Shown: positions 20,816 to 33,800 of the stretch, piece after piece
Layout: every line of letters starts with the position of its first letter
Position numbering within the stretch: the stretch's first letter is position 1
Source of the DNA: Cyanoderma ruficeps
Taxonomy: Eukaryota > Chordata > Aves > Passeriformes > Timaliidae
Length of the DNA: 64,000 nt
NCBI GenBank assembly: GCA_008694505.1
Contig: VZDJ01000174.1
Span: 7,675,134-7,739,133, forward strand
Direction: 5' to 3'
Notes under the pieces: model-generated
What the model was told of the DNA's origin: nothing
What the model saw: the letters and a program-made list of their open reading frames with translations, nothing else
Databases searched by the model: none
Program-made: the position numbers and the translations under genes

Positions 20816-21800
20816 GGCCCCGCGCTGCGCTGCGCCGCGCGCCCGCCGCCCGCGCTGGAGCCCGCGTCCCCCGTTCCGGCGCACAAACGTTCCGGCGGGC
20901 GCCCCGCGCGGAGCTCCCGCCCCGCCGGCACCGGCCCGCTCCGCCCGGCAGGGGGAGCCCGCCCGCGCTGTAGGACGGCGGCGCCTGGCGGGGGAACGGC
21001 GGGGTCGGGGGCTCTGTTTCCCGCCGGGCCGGTTTGGCGGTTGCCAGGCGCCGAGTTCCGGCGGTGCCGGATCGCCGGCGGCGCCGGGCGGGGGATGCGG
21101 CGGGGCGGCGGCGGCACCGGGACATGGAGCGGCGCTGAGGCGGCTCGGGCCGGCCGGGGGCGCGGGCACTGCGGCGCCGGGCGCGGGCCCATGGTGGCCG
21201 GCGGCCGCTGAGCGCCGCGGCCGCGGAGGCAGCCCGGGCGGAGCCGCCCTGGGGTCCCGAGGGCGGAGACCGGCGGGGGCCCCGGGCGGGGAACAATGAA
21301 GCTGCTGAAGCCGACCTGGGTCAACCACAATGGTGAGGGCCGGCCGGGCAGCAGGTGCCGCGGGCCGGCGGGGCAGCAGGTGCCGCGGGCCGGCCGGGCA
21401 GGTGCGGCGGGGGAACGGGCGGGCGGCACACGCGGGGGGCGCGGGGCGGGCGGAGCCTCGGGCCGCTGCCGGGCGCTCCCCGGGCGGCCGCGGGTGCCGG
21501 AGCTCCGCCGCCCCGGGAACGGCGGGCGCGGGCGGGGGCAGCGGCGGCAACAAGTCCGCACCCCCGCTGTCCCCGCGGACGGGAGCGGAGCGCGGTCTCT
21601 GGAGCTGGGCGGGTTCCCAGGGGCGGCGTGGGGAGAGCTCGTTCCGCAGGAGGGACTGCAGGGGCCGTGCCCGCCAGCCCCCGGGACCCGGCCCGCCTGG
21701 CACGGCGTGTGCGCTGGGGACAGCCGGGCACAGCCGCGCCCGGCTCTGCAGGGAGGGCTGCGGGCTCCCGCCGGCCGGGCACGGCCGCTGGGCCACTGCG
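20470..21800. promoter_or_regulatory. CpG island and divergent MRPL40/HIRA promoter
   Basis: Start codons of MRPL40 (20815, minus) and HIRA (21296, plus) flank 480 bp of very GC-rich, TATA-less sequence. It has many CpG and several TTCCGG/CCGGAA-type (ETS) half sites, for example near 20875, 20888 and 21055. The island spreads into MRPL40 intron 1 and HIRA intron 1. Both strands carry open frames of up to about 500 codons here, caused by scarcity of stop codons in GC-rich DNA. Confidence 0.8.
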
Positions 21801-24800
21801 CGCTTGGGAAAGCGCGGAGGGACAGTTTGACTCGAGTATAGCCCGTGCACAAGAGAGAAGTTTTGTGCAGAGGTTGAGATCCCCTCGGCATCAGTGTCCA
21901 GGCAAGATGAGGTCTCACATTGCTGAGACAAGCACAGTGTTAAAAGTCCTCAAATGCACTAAGCTGTGCTATCGTTCTCTGTGGAGGGAAAAGTTTCTTC
22001 CAATAGTTCTTTCAAAACAACTCCCTAAATTTAGGTAGTACCCTGTCTGCCAGTCCTCTGGTGATGTTGAAGAGATGTGTGAGCTGAAACAGCTTAGAGT
22101 GAAGTGTCAATACTGACAGAAGGCTCTGTACTTTCCTTGTGTGGCAAATGCAGGGCAACATCAGTGTTTATGTCATATTTACACTGCTTAGGGTGAATTT
22201 CTGGATTAATACCTGTACTGTTGCTGGTGAAGCAGTGAGAAGAAATCTAGCAATAGGAGCTCACTTCTGTTTATGCAAGTTTGACCCTCAGATTCATGGG
22301 TACAGCTTTATTTCAACTGCAGATTTTATACCCTGTCAATGTATAATTGTCATTAGCTGGGCTCATGTAGCTGATTGGTATCTAGAATAAAACCAAGACC
22401 AGGTTATTCAAGATGGAAAAGCATGCTTTGGGTTAAAAACCCCAGGTACAATTTCACAGCTGCCTTTCTGCATGTGTTGTGGTCTTTGTGTTCATGCTGC
22501 AGATTTTGAAAACGATTTAAGCCCCGAGTTGCCATTCTTGTGCATCTTTACTTGGCCTTCTCTCCAGGGACTCTATAGGTGGCAGATGGACTCAACCTTG
22601 TAACCAAAGGTTGTCATGAACTGAAAAAAAAAGTGGAAGTGCTTTATTTGAGATGTTTTTTACATTTCTGCTTGATTACTCTAAACAAATGTAGCATTTA
22701 CATCTTAATCTCTGGCTGCCTGTGGTCAGGCTGTCCTGTGCCTCCATGTATCTTCAGTGGGAGCACAGGAGCAGCTGAATAAAAACTTTCAGCCTAAGTC
22801 CTTGGAGATCACAGAGATTAGATCTGTAACTTCTCCCCTTATTTTTTTAACGGGTGCACCTTTTGATATGGGTATGTATTGGAAATCTGTAGCAATTTAG
22901 AACACATCCAGCCATTGCAGAACACAGGCTTCAGCAGGGCTTCATTTGTAGAGCCCTGTGATAGTGGATAATGCCCTACACAGGGCCTTGATAGTCCTGA
23001 ATTTTCCTCCTGTTTCTGCCGCTGACCTTTGAGGATGAGTTTGGCCAAGGCACTTTGTTATAGTTTCGCCACGTGCAAAACAGCCATTCCTCACCAGCTC
23101 CATTGTGAGGTGCTGTCAGGGCTGCAAAGGTGTGCAGGGCTGTGTGACAGTCACACATTCCTGTCCTTGGGGCAGGGAGTGCAGGATAAAAACCGGTGAG
23201 TTTAGTCATCCTCTCGTAACGTACCCGGGTTCCGGATCCTGCAGGCATCGCTGCGTCAGGAGTCTCCATCACTCCTCACGGGGCTCCCTCTTGGCTCTGA
23301 AACCTCTCCAGAGACAGGGTGAAGGGAATTCACACTCTGTGTGCTGCAGACTCTGTGATAATTCTTATTCCTTTGATTTCTGCACAGGCACATGGAGCTG
23401 CCTCGCTGTTTCGTGGGTCCTGATAGCTGGGCTGGCTCTTCCACACACCAGATCCAGCTGCTGGCATTTCAGCCTTTTCCTCTTCCCACTCAGTTTTGGG
23501 AGTTTTGTTTTACTGAATGGGCTAGAATGATGCTTCCAGGCATACATTCTCCAGGAGATAATAGACACTAGAAGTGAGTGTTGTAGCCAGGAAATCCAGC
23601 ACACCTGGGAATTGTGTGCTGTGCACTTATGGTAAAAGCACTTCAGCACATTTTGGCTCTACAGGTTTTTACCATGGAGTTCTTCACGTCACTTTTTCTG
23701 AGTGCTTATTAGAGTTATTTCTTGCTCAGATGCATTTTCTATAAGCTTTTCACGCACTTAATGTGGGTTTATTAGATTTTGCATGAAATTCTCATTATTG
23801 TTGTGTTCTTCTCTTCCCTATGTCTCTGACTTGGGGCAAGGAACAACATTCAGAAGTGCAGTCTAATGGTGAGGGCGGGATCAGATGACTGTAAGATACA
23901 AGTGATGTTCTTGCCTGCTCCTTCCCAGTGTTGCATTCAGTGCCTCTGTACAGATGCATCATTCATCCAGCAGCTGCCTTTACATACTCAGGGTTTTGAG
24001 AGCCCAGGTGCTTAAAGACAACTCATGCAGGCAAACACTGATCCCTATGGGAAAGGAAGTCCCTCGCTGTTCCAAGAAACCCTTGTAAGCCCCAAGGTGC
24101 TGCTCATGTACAACAGCTTGTGGAAACTGGAGCCTGCTGTTGTTTAAATGTAGGCATGGGGTTTATCTCTCCAAGCTGTAATGGTGGAATGTAAATATTT
24201 GAATTGATTTCTGAGTCACGTTGAGTGTTGTATATTAGGTGGGCTGGAAGCAAATTGAATAGAAAGTCATTCATGTTGAGGTAGAAATTCACCTAAAACT
24301 GTTCTTATATTTCATTGATTATTGTATGAAGTTAAACAAGCAAAAATGATGCAATATTTAAAATTGCTTTTATTCTTCAGTAGTGTATTTTTTTTAAAGA
24401 TGGGACTTTCTCCTTGGATTTCAATTATCTTACTTAGATCTTTTTGTTCCAAGCTTGTTTCATTATCAGTATTTCTTTAAGTACATAATGTATATTTGGA
24501 TTCTTTAAACAAATAAGCCCACAGGACATCTGGTATATCATAAGGTGTTCTGTTTTTAATGAACCTGGTTTGCCTCCTCCTGCAATGTGATTCTGGGAAC
24601 TTCAATAATTTAAGCTTATCTTTTTTTAGAAATTATTGCAAGAGGTCAGAATGTCTTAAAACACAGTGTGTTGGATTTTAGTGTTGCTGTTTAAATACCA
24701 CATTTTGTTTTGGCGGATCATTACTGTTGGGAAACTCAACACATCTCCAATTAGGAGCATGGAAAGCTTCAGTCACTTTGAAGCAGGGACCTTGTGCCTT

Positions 24801-27800
24801 TTGGCTTGTTTCAACAGGAACTCACAACATAATCTGATAAAGACATGAACCAGGGGAAGAAGGTGATTGCTATCAAATATTGACTCTGTCTTCATTATTT
24901 TGAGAAATTGAAGGAAGTGAAGAAAAACCCAGTATCTGTGCTCAATTTGTAAACCACAAATAGTATAGAACAAGTCTTGTAGCTTTAACCTGTTACAGTT
25001 AGCCAGCAGTGTGGATGGCATTCTCTTGATAGTGCTGCCCTGAAGGAAGGAGCACCCTGGCACAGACTTTGTCATGCTGAATTTCTGTCCTGTGATCAGT
25101 TTATCTGTTCTTTTTTAAAATTAGTAATTGAACATTGAGTACTGGGCTGATCACTGTGTATCATTAGTTACCTGTGGAATAAGATCCCTTCCTGGATCAC
25201 AGTTGAGCTGTGTAGGAAACTTTGTTGTCCAGGGCTTCATTTATTACTGCTGCCTATCCTGGGTGCAAAGTCCATACTCTCTTTAAACTTCACATATTAA
25301 AAAATTGCCCTGTGACCTGACAACTTTCATTGAGGTCTGAGTTTTTAGGATTATAACCGTTTATGAAAATCTGCTCAGTGCTTATTTGATTGAATCCCAA
25401 ATCTGTGCTGGGAAAATCCTAAAAATAAAATGTTATCTTGCTGTGTAAATATATGGATAGTTTGTATTTGAACATGTGGTCTTCAATGCCAGTTCCCATT
25501 CATGTCATAAAATAGAGGAGACCTGAAAGTGGCTTGGAGTGACCAGAATGATCAGAAGTGTGAGACATCCTTTGTACAAGAAGCAAGGGAGTAGAGTAGG
25601 ACTCTTTGGGCAAGGAGTGGGATCTTTGGGCTGGGGACTTGATGAACACAGTTGAGTGGCAGAAAAGGGATCAGTGTTGAGTGATTTTCATTCACTGCCC
25701 TTCTGTACAAGAATTAATTGTGTTAAAGTATCAAACAGCTGGTGCAGATCCATGGAGTAGGAGGATCCTCACAGAGTCCATGGCTGAGCAGAGGATCTCT
25801 TTCTGTAGGGGGTGTTGATGGTAATTATGGATCTGAGAAATGGCTGATTGGATTTATAGAAGAAAGTCCACTGAGGGCCCCTGATTCAAGAAGTCAGAAC
25901 TGTAATTGCCCTGGAGTTGAAAGATTATCTTAGGAAGAAGCATTGTGTGCTTACCATTGTACAGATCCCTAGGGACTTATCTCGTGCTGGTTTCTGAACA
26001 GAGTGCTGGGCTTGGTGGCCATTTTCCCTGGTGTGGCTAATTTTAAGCTTTTATGGTGAATTTGTAGCTAAGTTTCCTCTGGCTCTTTAAGAAAAATAAT
26101 TTGCCCTGTTTTTTCAACCCCATATGTAGATCTGTGAAAAATCTTTGCCCAGGAGAAGGGAAAGACCTGATGTTACTGCTTCTGTAGAGTTATGCTCTTA
26201 AGATAAAGTAGAAATTGGAGAGGCTGTGGTAGTTTTAAACATGTAGTAAAGGACTGGAAAATTATATCATGTCAGTCATTTTTGCAAAGCAAGGGGTGAA
26301 ATATCTGTTTTGTCTGAATAGTAATGGCAGAGGTGGCTAGGTTGCTGTTCGTTCTGATTTGTGAGTTTTCTTTTGGTGTGAATGATACAGAGGCAAAATG
26401 AGCCAGGTTATTAGAATTCAAAGGTCTTTGATAGCTGGCTTCTCACTCTCCTCTACACATCTAATGGCAAATATCAGAGTTCTTCTTGCCCAAGACTTGA
26501 TACAGGTTGAAAAGGTCACCTCTTCCACCTCTAAGGTCTCCAGAATGGCCTTCTCAGTAAGTGTTAGTGGCTCAACTATTTCAAATGATGCCCTGGTTTA
26601 ATTGAAGGGAACTTCCACGTTTTGGAAAGGGTAAAATAAATTCTTGTTTCTTGGTTGTGCTTCTCTAAATATTCAGCTTAGCCCTCAATGTTGCATTTGA
26701 GTTAATAGGATCAAAAAGGGAATCAGGCACAACAAGCTGAGGAAAAACCACAGCTCATGTGTGTCTTAGCTCCTGTGTGCTATGTGGTCTGGAGGACTTG
26801 GAAGGAATGTATGTTGAGTGCCATCTTTCTGTGCTTAAGGTCTTTGCTTGGCTGCCTGTAAAGATTTTAAGGGAAGTCACATGTCAGAGTTGCAAGATAA
26901 ATCCAAATAAAACAAACCTTAAAACAAGTCAACATGAAGGATTCAAAAGTCAAAACTAAGCTGATTGTGTATCCCTTAAAACATAAGAAATAGTTGGTAT
27001 TTGGATGAGGATTTTATTAGGAGTTTAGTGTCAAGGTTTCAGTTGCTACAGTTGGACATAAAACTTGCTGTTGGATAAGACCTCCAGGTTTTGTCAGGTT
27101 TTATATGTTTTTTTATGTCTTAACATCTAATGAAGATACAGCACAAGATTGACACTCATGAGAAATTTATCAAGTAATCCTGGTGTGTGGGTACTGGTAC
27201 TTTTGGCTGTTTGATAAACTGCCTTATTTTATAGTGGCATATATGTGATCTTGCTTGCAGAGGCATTCCAGTTTGAAAGGGTTGGAAGTGCTGCCAGAAA
27301 TTCCTTGGATGTGGAAATCGCATGCGTGTTCTTTCAAATAATCCTTAGTGGTGGCTCTTGGAGCATCACTGAAAGGCAGGAAGCTTGCTGCTCCCCTCTT
27401 CCTTTTCCTCTGCAAAGGTTAAAACAACTGTGAACATACAGAGAGTGAATATGAACCAGTGGTTAGAGCAGAACATGTTGGAAGTGAGGGCTTTTTGGTT
27501 TCCAAAGCTGTTCCCCAGCTATGTAATTTGTTACAGAGTTTACATTCTAGTAAAATTATTAGCTTTTTTCTGAAAGATGTAGCATATGGAGAATTGAAGG
27601 ATTTAAGAGTAATACTACTGTTGGTTACTCCTCTTCTTTCTATATGGAAGCCATAAAATCAAAACTAGTCTTTGGGTAGAACAGAGTTTCATTAAGAGAA
27701 TTGAAATTTGAGACAGGTAATTGTGTGACCAACAGATGCACCCTGAGACTGGGAAGGATTTAAAAAAAAACCAAACCAGAAACCAAAAGAAGACTTGCTT

Positions 27801-30800
27801 CAGGTCATCAGCTAATGAACTGTAGGAGCCTGGAAGAAATTCTATATTCAAATACAGTTTTGCCTTGTTGGCACTTGCTTTGTGGTATTACTTTGCTTTG
27901 AGGTATTTGGCATATCCTGCTGGATTAAGTGTCCCTGGTTATCGCTGGGTTTTGTGGCATGATAACTTCCAAATAGGCTTTTAATAGGCTGCCATTTCTG
28001 TCAGCAGGCTGCTCTCAGCCCTTGCAGTCAGCTGTAATTCTTACACCTCGAACCTTTAGAAGACAGAAGTCGCTTACCAGCCAGGAGAGTTATGGTGGTT
28101 CTGGTGTTACTGCCTTGAATGTAAAACAATTCAGTATGTTCCTGCTTGTTCTCTAATTCCAGGAAAGCCAATATTTTCAGTGGACATTCACCCAGATGGG
28201 ACCAAGTTTGCAACAGGAGGACAAGGTAAGTCTCTGTACTGATAGGAGGCAGAATTTTGGGTGATATTAATCATCTTGTGCCTCCACAGCACTTGAATTG
28301 GTTTGACCCTTTTAAAAAGACCTCATTTTTATCTCTAAGAAACAGATAATTGTGTAAGCTATTAAAATGTATTGGGAGGTGCTGCTTCTCCTGCAGAAGT
28401 CAGGGTTACATGTTCTGATGTCCTTATCCCCTTGGATGTCATTGAGATCGTAGCTGCTATCAGTGATTGAGTCGTGGCCATATGGGCCAAATTTCCTTTT
28501 CACTTGAAGAGGAACTGGATGTGCAGCTGAGCTTTTTCAGTTGCTAAATAGTAAAGCTATTGGGACAGAAAAATCCAATTATATAGATAGAATAGCTTAA
28601 GAAATATATGCAAAAATATTATTTGATTCACAATAGTGAATAATTTTGTTGGCTACAATGATTGCAATTTAGTATTTGAATATGTATCTTTTCTCTTTTA
28701 AAATACAATTTTATTACAAGTAGTTGTCATTGTAGTTGGTATCAGTTGTGTACAGTATGACTTTTGTACAAGGCTGTATAAATTTATTTTTAATAGATTC
28801 AAGAAAAATAAAGCACTTCTGAATTGGTCTAATTATATCAAAGCGACATCTGTATTCAGATGTTTCCAAAGTCCCCACTGCAGTCATGCTTACAGTTTCA
28901 CATCTGTTCTGGAACTGAGATTAGTTTGAAAAGCTTTTTTGCATGTATTTAGAAGGGGGGGCTTTTGGTTCTCTTACAGGTCAGGATTCTGGCAAAGTTG
29001 TGATCTGGAATATGGCTCCAGTCCTGAAAGAGGAAGATGAAAAGAATGAAAATATCCCCAAGATGCTTTGTCAGATGGACAATCACTTAGGTAACAAAGT
29101 TGGTTGGTTGGGTTTTTCGTTACTGACTGTTGGTAATTTGCCAAAGCTTAAGAGTTCCATGACTGTAATTGCAAAAATCATGCCTGTCCAGTGGTGAAGA
29201 ATCAATAAAACACAGCAGGGTGGTCTCATACTTTGGCTGTATACTTTTCAAGATATTCAACAGAAAATGTTGTTAAAGTGTAAGGAAATGTGGAGAGGAC
29301 TATAGATACCTTTGGAAATCTCTTCCGTGTAAGGTTTTTTCAGCTGTGGCCATAAGGTATTTGATAATGCACATTCTCAGAAACTGGGGAGCTCTGAAAG
29401 AAAGGACAGGAGAAGAAGTAAGTGTAAAAGATACATCACATGAAATATATTGGTTATAGTTATAAATTATTACATTTATTACATTATAAATCATTACATT
29501 TGAAATTAATGTGGTCACCTGACAAGTTGTCCCTTCTTTTCTTCAAAATATACTTTTTCTTCTTTGCCCTCTTAATCCCACTTTATTTACCAGAATAAGT
29601 TTCCTTCATTAGAGGAATATTCATCTTTCTTCCTTCAAGCCTCTTTTGGGGAAGCTTTTTTAGATAAGGAATAGGGTTTTTTAGGTAAGAAATTATTCAG
29701 CTGCTACTGAAAGATAAGTACCAATTCATTTATCTAAAGCAGACAGAATAACTGCTTTGAGTGGAAAAAGCCCACTTAAATCCTAAATGTCTCCTGTCAA
29801 GTTTTGCTTATTTGTATTATAAATCCCATCTGCAGTCCAGAACCACTTATTCACATATTTCACGTTGCAAACTTTCTTTTCTGCATTTCAGCTTGTGTGA
29901 ACTGTGTGCGATGGTCAAACAATGGCGTTTACTTGGCTTCGGGGGGAGATGACAAGTTGATTATGGTGTGGAAACGAGCTGCGTAAGCATCTTTCTTCCT
30001 TCAGCTTTAGATTTCATTTCAAGTAGGTCACTCTGGGACATCTTAGTGCTGCCTCCCTGGGCTGGCCTTCGGTGAGCTCAGGGCTCCACCTGGTGTGTGA
30101 GGAGCTCAGTGCTGGGACACCAGAGCACTGGGGTTGGGGATGTGGCCTGCTGTCCTTTGGGCTGGGGGCTGTCTGCCTGGGCAGTCTCTCTCCTCTGGAG
30201 GAGCTCAGACATTTTCTTCTGTCCTTGAAGGAAACTTCCTGGTGAGATTTGAAGAATCACTTGAAATGTTACCATTTCATGCTACCTATAGAAATTCTAC
30301 ATTTTATTGAAGCTAATTTTTTAATAACTGGAATTGCTCTCTCTAAAAAAATACTTTTTTTTCCTCTTCTGTATTATATGAATAACTGACTATAAAACAG
30401 AAGTGTACTGAGCAGCTGATTTTCTTTAAAAAAAGTGAAGAGCTTGTGGTGGTTCTTTTTATAACTCTTTCTATTTTAATTAGGTACATTGGACCTAGCA
30501 CTGTGTTTGGTTCTAGTAGCAAACTTACTAATGTTGAGCAGTGGAGGTGTGTGTCGATTCTCAGAAGCCATTCAGGGGGTAAGTTTAAAGGTGTTGAGTG
30601 AACATAATTTGCTTGTATTTGGGGAAAAAATTGCTTTTCAGCATCATGTTTCCTTGTTTGAAATATATATATTTGGTAGCAACTCAGTAACTAATTTTAA
30701 GAGCAACAATGAAAATTTAAAAAATAGAATTTTTAATGAAATGCAATTTTCATACAAGTAACTTCTGGCAAGTGTGGTATATAGGAGGAAAAGTAACAAC

Positions 30801-33800
30801 TAAGAAACTTATATTTTGCTATTTTCTAGCTTAAAAATGAATCTGAATAAAGGAAGCTAAACTCTAATTAAATGTTCACACTAGCAGTGAATAATCTGAT
30901 TGGCAAAAGACCATGTTTTTGTAAACCAAAGAATATCAATATTTATTTAGAAGAAATTTCTGTTACTTTTTCATTCAAAACAATACAAAGTTCTTAGTGC
31001 AGGCTTTAGTACTTCCTACAATCACTAAACATTAGTTTGTTTCCCTTTTGTTTTTTTTTTTCCTGACCCCGCATTGAACATTGGAAGTTGGGGAGTCTTG
31101 CTCCCAATGAGTGTTGCTTTCTTACCTTCCACTTTAGTGTGGTGATAATCATTTCTCAGTGAGAGAAAAATATTGCTACAGAGAACACAAGTTCAAAAAT
31201 CTTTTTGATTTTCAATCTCTTAAATGGAAACTTCCTTTTCCCAAACAGATGTGATGGATGTAGCATGGTCTCCACATGATGCCTGGCTGGCATCCTGTAG
31301 TGTTGATAACACTGTTGTCATCTGGAATGCTGTCAAATTCCCAGGTGAGAGCTCTAAAGACGTGCCAGTATGTAAAGCTTTGTGTCAGTCTTCTCTCCTT
31401 GGGTGTATTTCACCAGCTCTTCAAATCCCTAGGAGGGAATGTGTTTGTCTTTTGAGGTGCCACACCTGCAGTCTGGCAGGTCAGTCCTTCTTCCAGGTCT
31501 GGATGTCAATGAGCAGGGGACTCCACACTGCTGCAGACAGCAGCTGCATTCAGGCTGTGCTGCTGATTTTACATGAAAGTCATGATTGCAAGTGTTTATT
31601 TACATGCCATTTATTTTAAGCTGTCTTCCAATATTGATAGCAGAGTTTTTAGACTTTGAAGCTCATTGTGCACCCTCTCAGCCTCTCCTCCCACAGGCTG
31701 ATAAGAGTAGGACTGAAAGTAGGTTACCAGGTCTGCCAGCCTTGTGTGTCTGTTGAGTCACAACTTTGACTTGGTTCACACTTGCTGCACAAAGCTGGAT
31801 TAGTTGTGATAATCTTTGGGTGTGGAGGAAAGGGTGAATGTTTAACTGAAATTCCAGTTCAAGTGCTGCTTTCCACAGCTTCAAAGTGCTACTCTGAAGC
31901 ACTGGGACTCTGCTGCTCTTGCTGCTCTGACCTGTCTTCTAAAAAGTTTTGCACCTCTTATTCTGGCCAGAATTCTCTTTGCCACTTTTTTATATCAGTT
32001 TATTCTTAAGTGCAGGTTCCAATTTGGTTGATTTGTTGTTTCTACACTAAAGGAGGTTGTACGTAATACGATGTTTCAAAAAGATGTTGTAAATTTTCTC
32101 AACACTCTGCCCTAAAGGAGATAGTGGTGACTACTCTCAATTTTTGTGTGCACAGAAATTCTTGCCACTTTGAAGGGGCATTCTGGCTTGGTGAAGGGGC
32201 TGACCTGGGATCCTGTTGGAAAGTACATTGCCTCTCAGGCTGATGATCGAAGTTTAAAGGTGTGGCGGACCATGGACTGGCAGCTGGAAACCAGCATCAC
32301 AAAACCCTTTGATGAGGTACTTCAGAATGTGACTGTTCAAAGTGAATTCCCTTAGAATGAATGAAAACGAGAAGAATAACTGATTCTGCACAAATATGAA
32401 TTAATTGAACAGTGCTGAATCAAATGAAACTCTCAGATAGCAGCTTCAAAAGGGGGGAAAGAAACTATTTTCTCATAAAAATATGATTGACTAGAGACTC
32501 TTAGTTCTTTGATGCCAAAGGTTTGCATGGGTTATGTAAACAATAAAGTAAATTTCTGGAAATGTAGTGGTCATTCTGGGGAAGTGTTGGCACACTGATC
32601 ACAACAGTCTGACATTCTTCTCTATGCATCTTCTATTGGCCATTATCAGAAATGTGGTAAGTTCTTAGGAGGGGTCTTTGGTCTGGCATCATAGGGCTGT
32701 TAGGTGATGACTTTGATGAAGAGATCAAGTTTCTGGGGACAGAAGCTGGTGCTTGGTGAGTGGAGTGTTCTGCAGTGATCTGAGGGTATTGTGCTTAGTG
32801 CAATTCCTCTTTGTGGTGGACCTTGTCTGCTTCAATTCACCTGGGAGCTGGTGTGGCAAGATGAAGTCTCATCACTAGTGGTTGCTGTGTTGCAGCCCTG
32901 CTACTAACTAGGACTGTGATAAATGCTAAGGAAACAGTATCCAAAAAGATGTAACATTTATGTTTCCTTTTAAAAAGTTCCCAGAGTTCCTTTCCCTCCT
33001 TTTGTCGGGGATTCTTAAGTTACACTACATCACCTGTGTAAACATGGCCAAGCGCTGAGAATTGTGTGAGGTCATTGTTTTATATTCACAAGAAAGTTAC
33101 TCTGTAATAATTACTTTGTAATGTTACTTTGTATTTGCCTAAATCTGAAATTTAAATAGTTTGTATTACAACCCCTTTGCTTGCCAAACACTTTTACAGC
33201 TCTGGTGTGTTGGGTTTTTTTTGTCAGTGTGGAGGGACGACTCATGTGTTGCGCCTTAGCTGGTCACCTGATGGTCACTATCTTGTTTCTGCTCATGCCA
33301 TGAATAATTCTGGACCCACTGCTCAGATCATTGAGAGGGATGGATGGAAAACCAACATGGATTTTGTAGGGCATCGGAAGGCAGTTACAGTCGTGGTGAG
33401 TGAGTGATAGTAATTGATCCCTGCAGTCAAAACTTGTATGTGCTTTTTGATGATTTTATGTATAAATGGGACAAGAGGTGAAGATGGGTGTCAAGATTAG
33501 TAAAGCAAATGCATGGTCATGATTAAAAAATGTCAACTTTACGTGTTGGAAGCAATCAGGTTGCTCTTGTGATAAGAGAACTGAATGTAGATGAATGAGA
33601 CAAGGGGGAATACGGGAGCATGTTAGGAATGTCAAACATCAGCTTTGTTGGCTGTTCAGTGACTTGATTAAAACGATTTGGGTTTCTAGTGGGTTTCTGA
33701 TCCCTGGTAAAATTAATACTGTTTGCCTTTCCTGTGAAGGCATTCAGAAAGCCCATTAAGAAAGCCTCTGCAGCTTTTGTCAGTGCTCTTAGAGTCTCAT

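Noticed and set aside
20419..21931. Open frames of 499, 389 and 271 codons on the minus strand, and others on the plus strand
   Set aside because: They lie in the MRPL40/HIRA CpG island, are Pro/Ala/Arg/Gly-rich, overlap each other in different frames and cross known exon 1 sequences out of frame. GC-rich DNA lacks stop codons.
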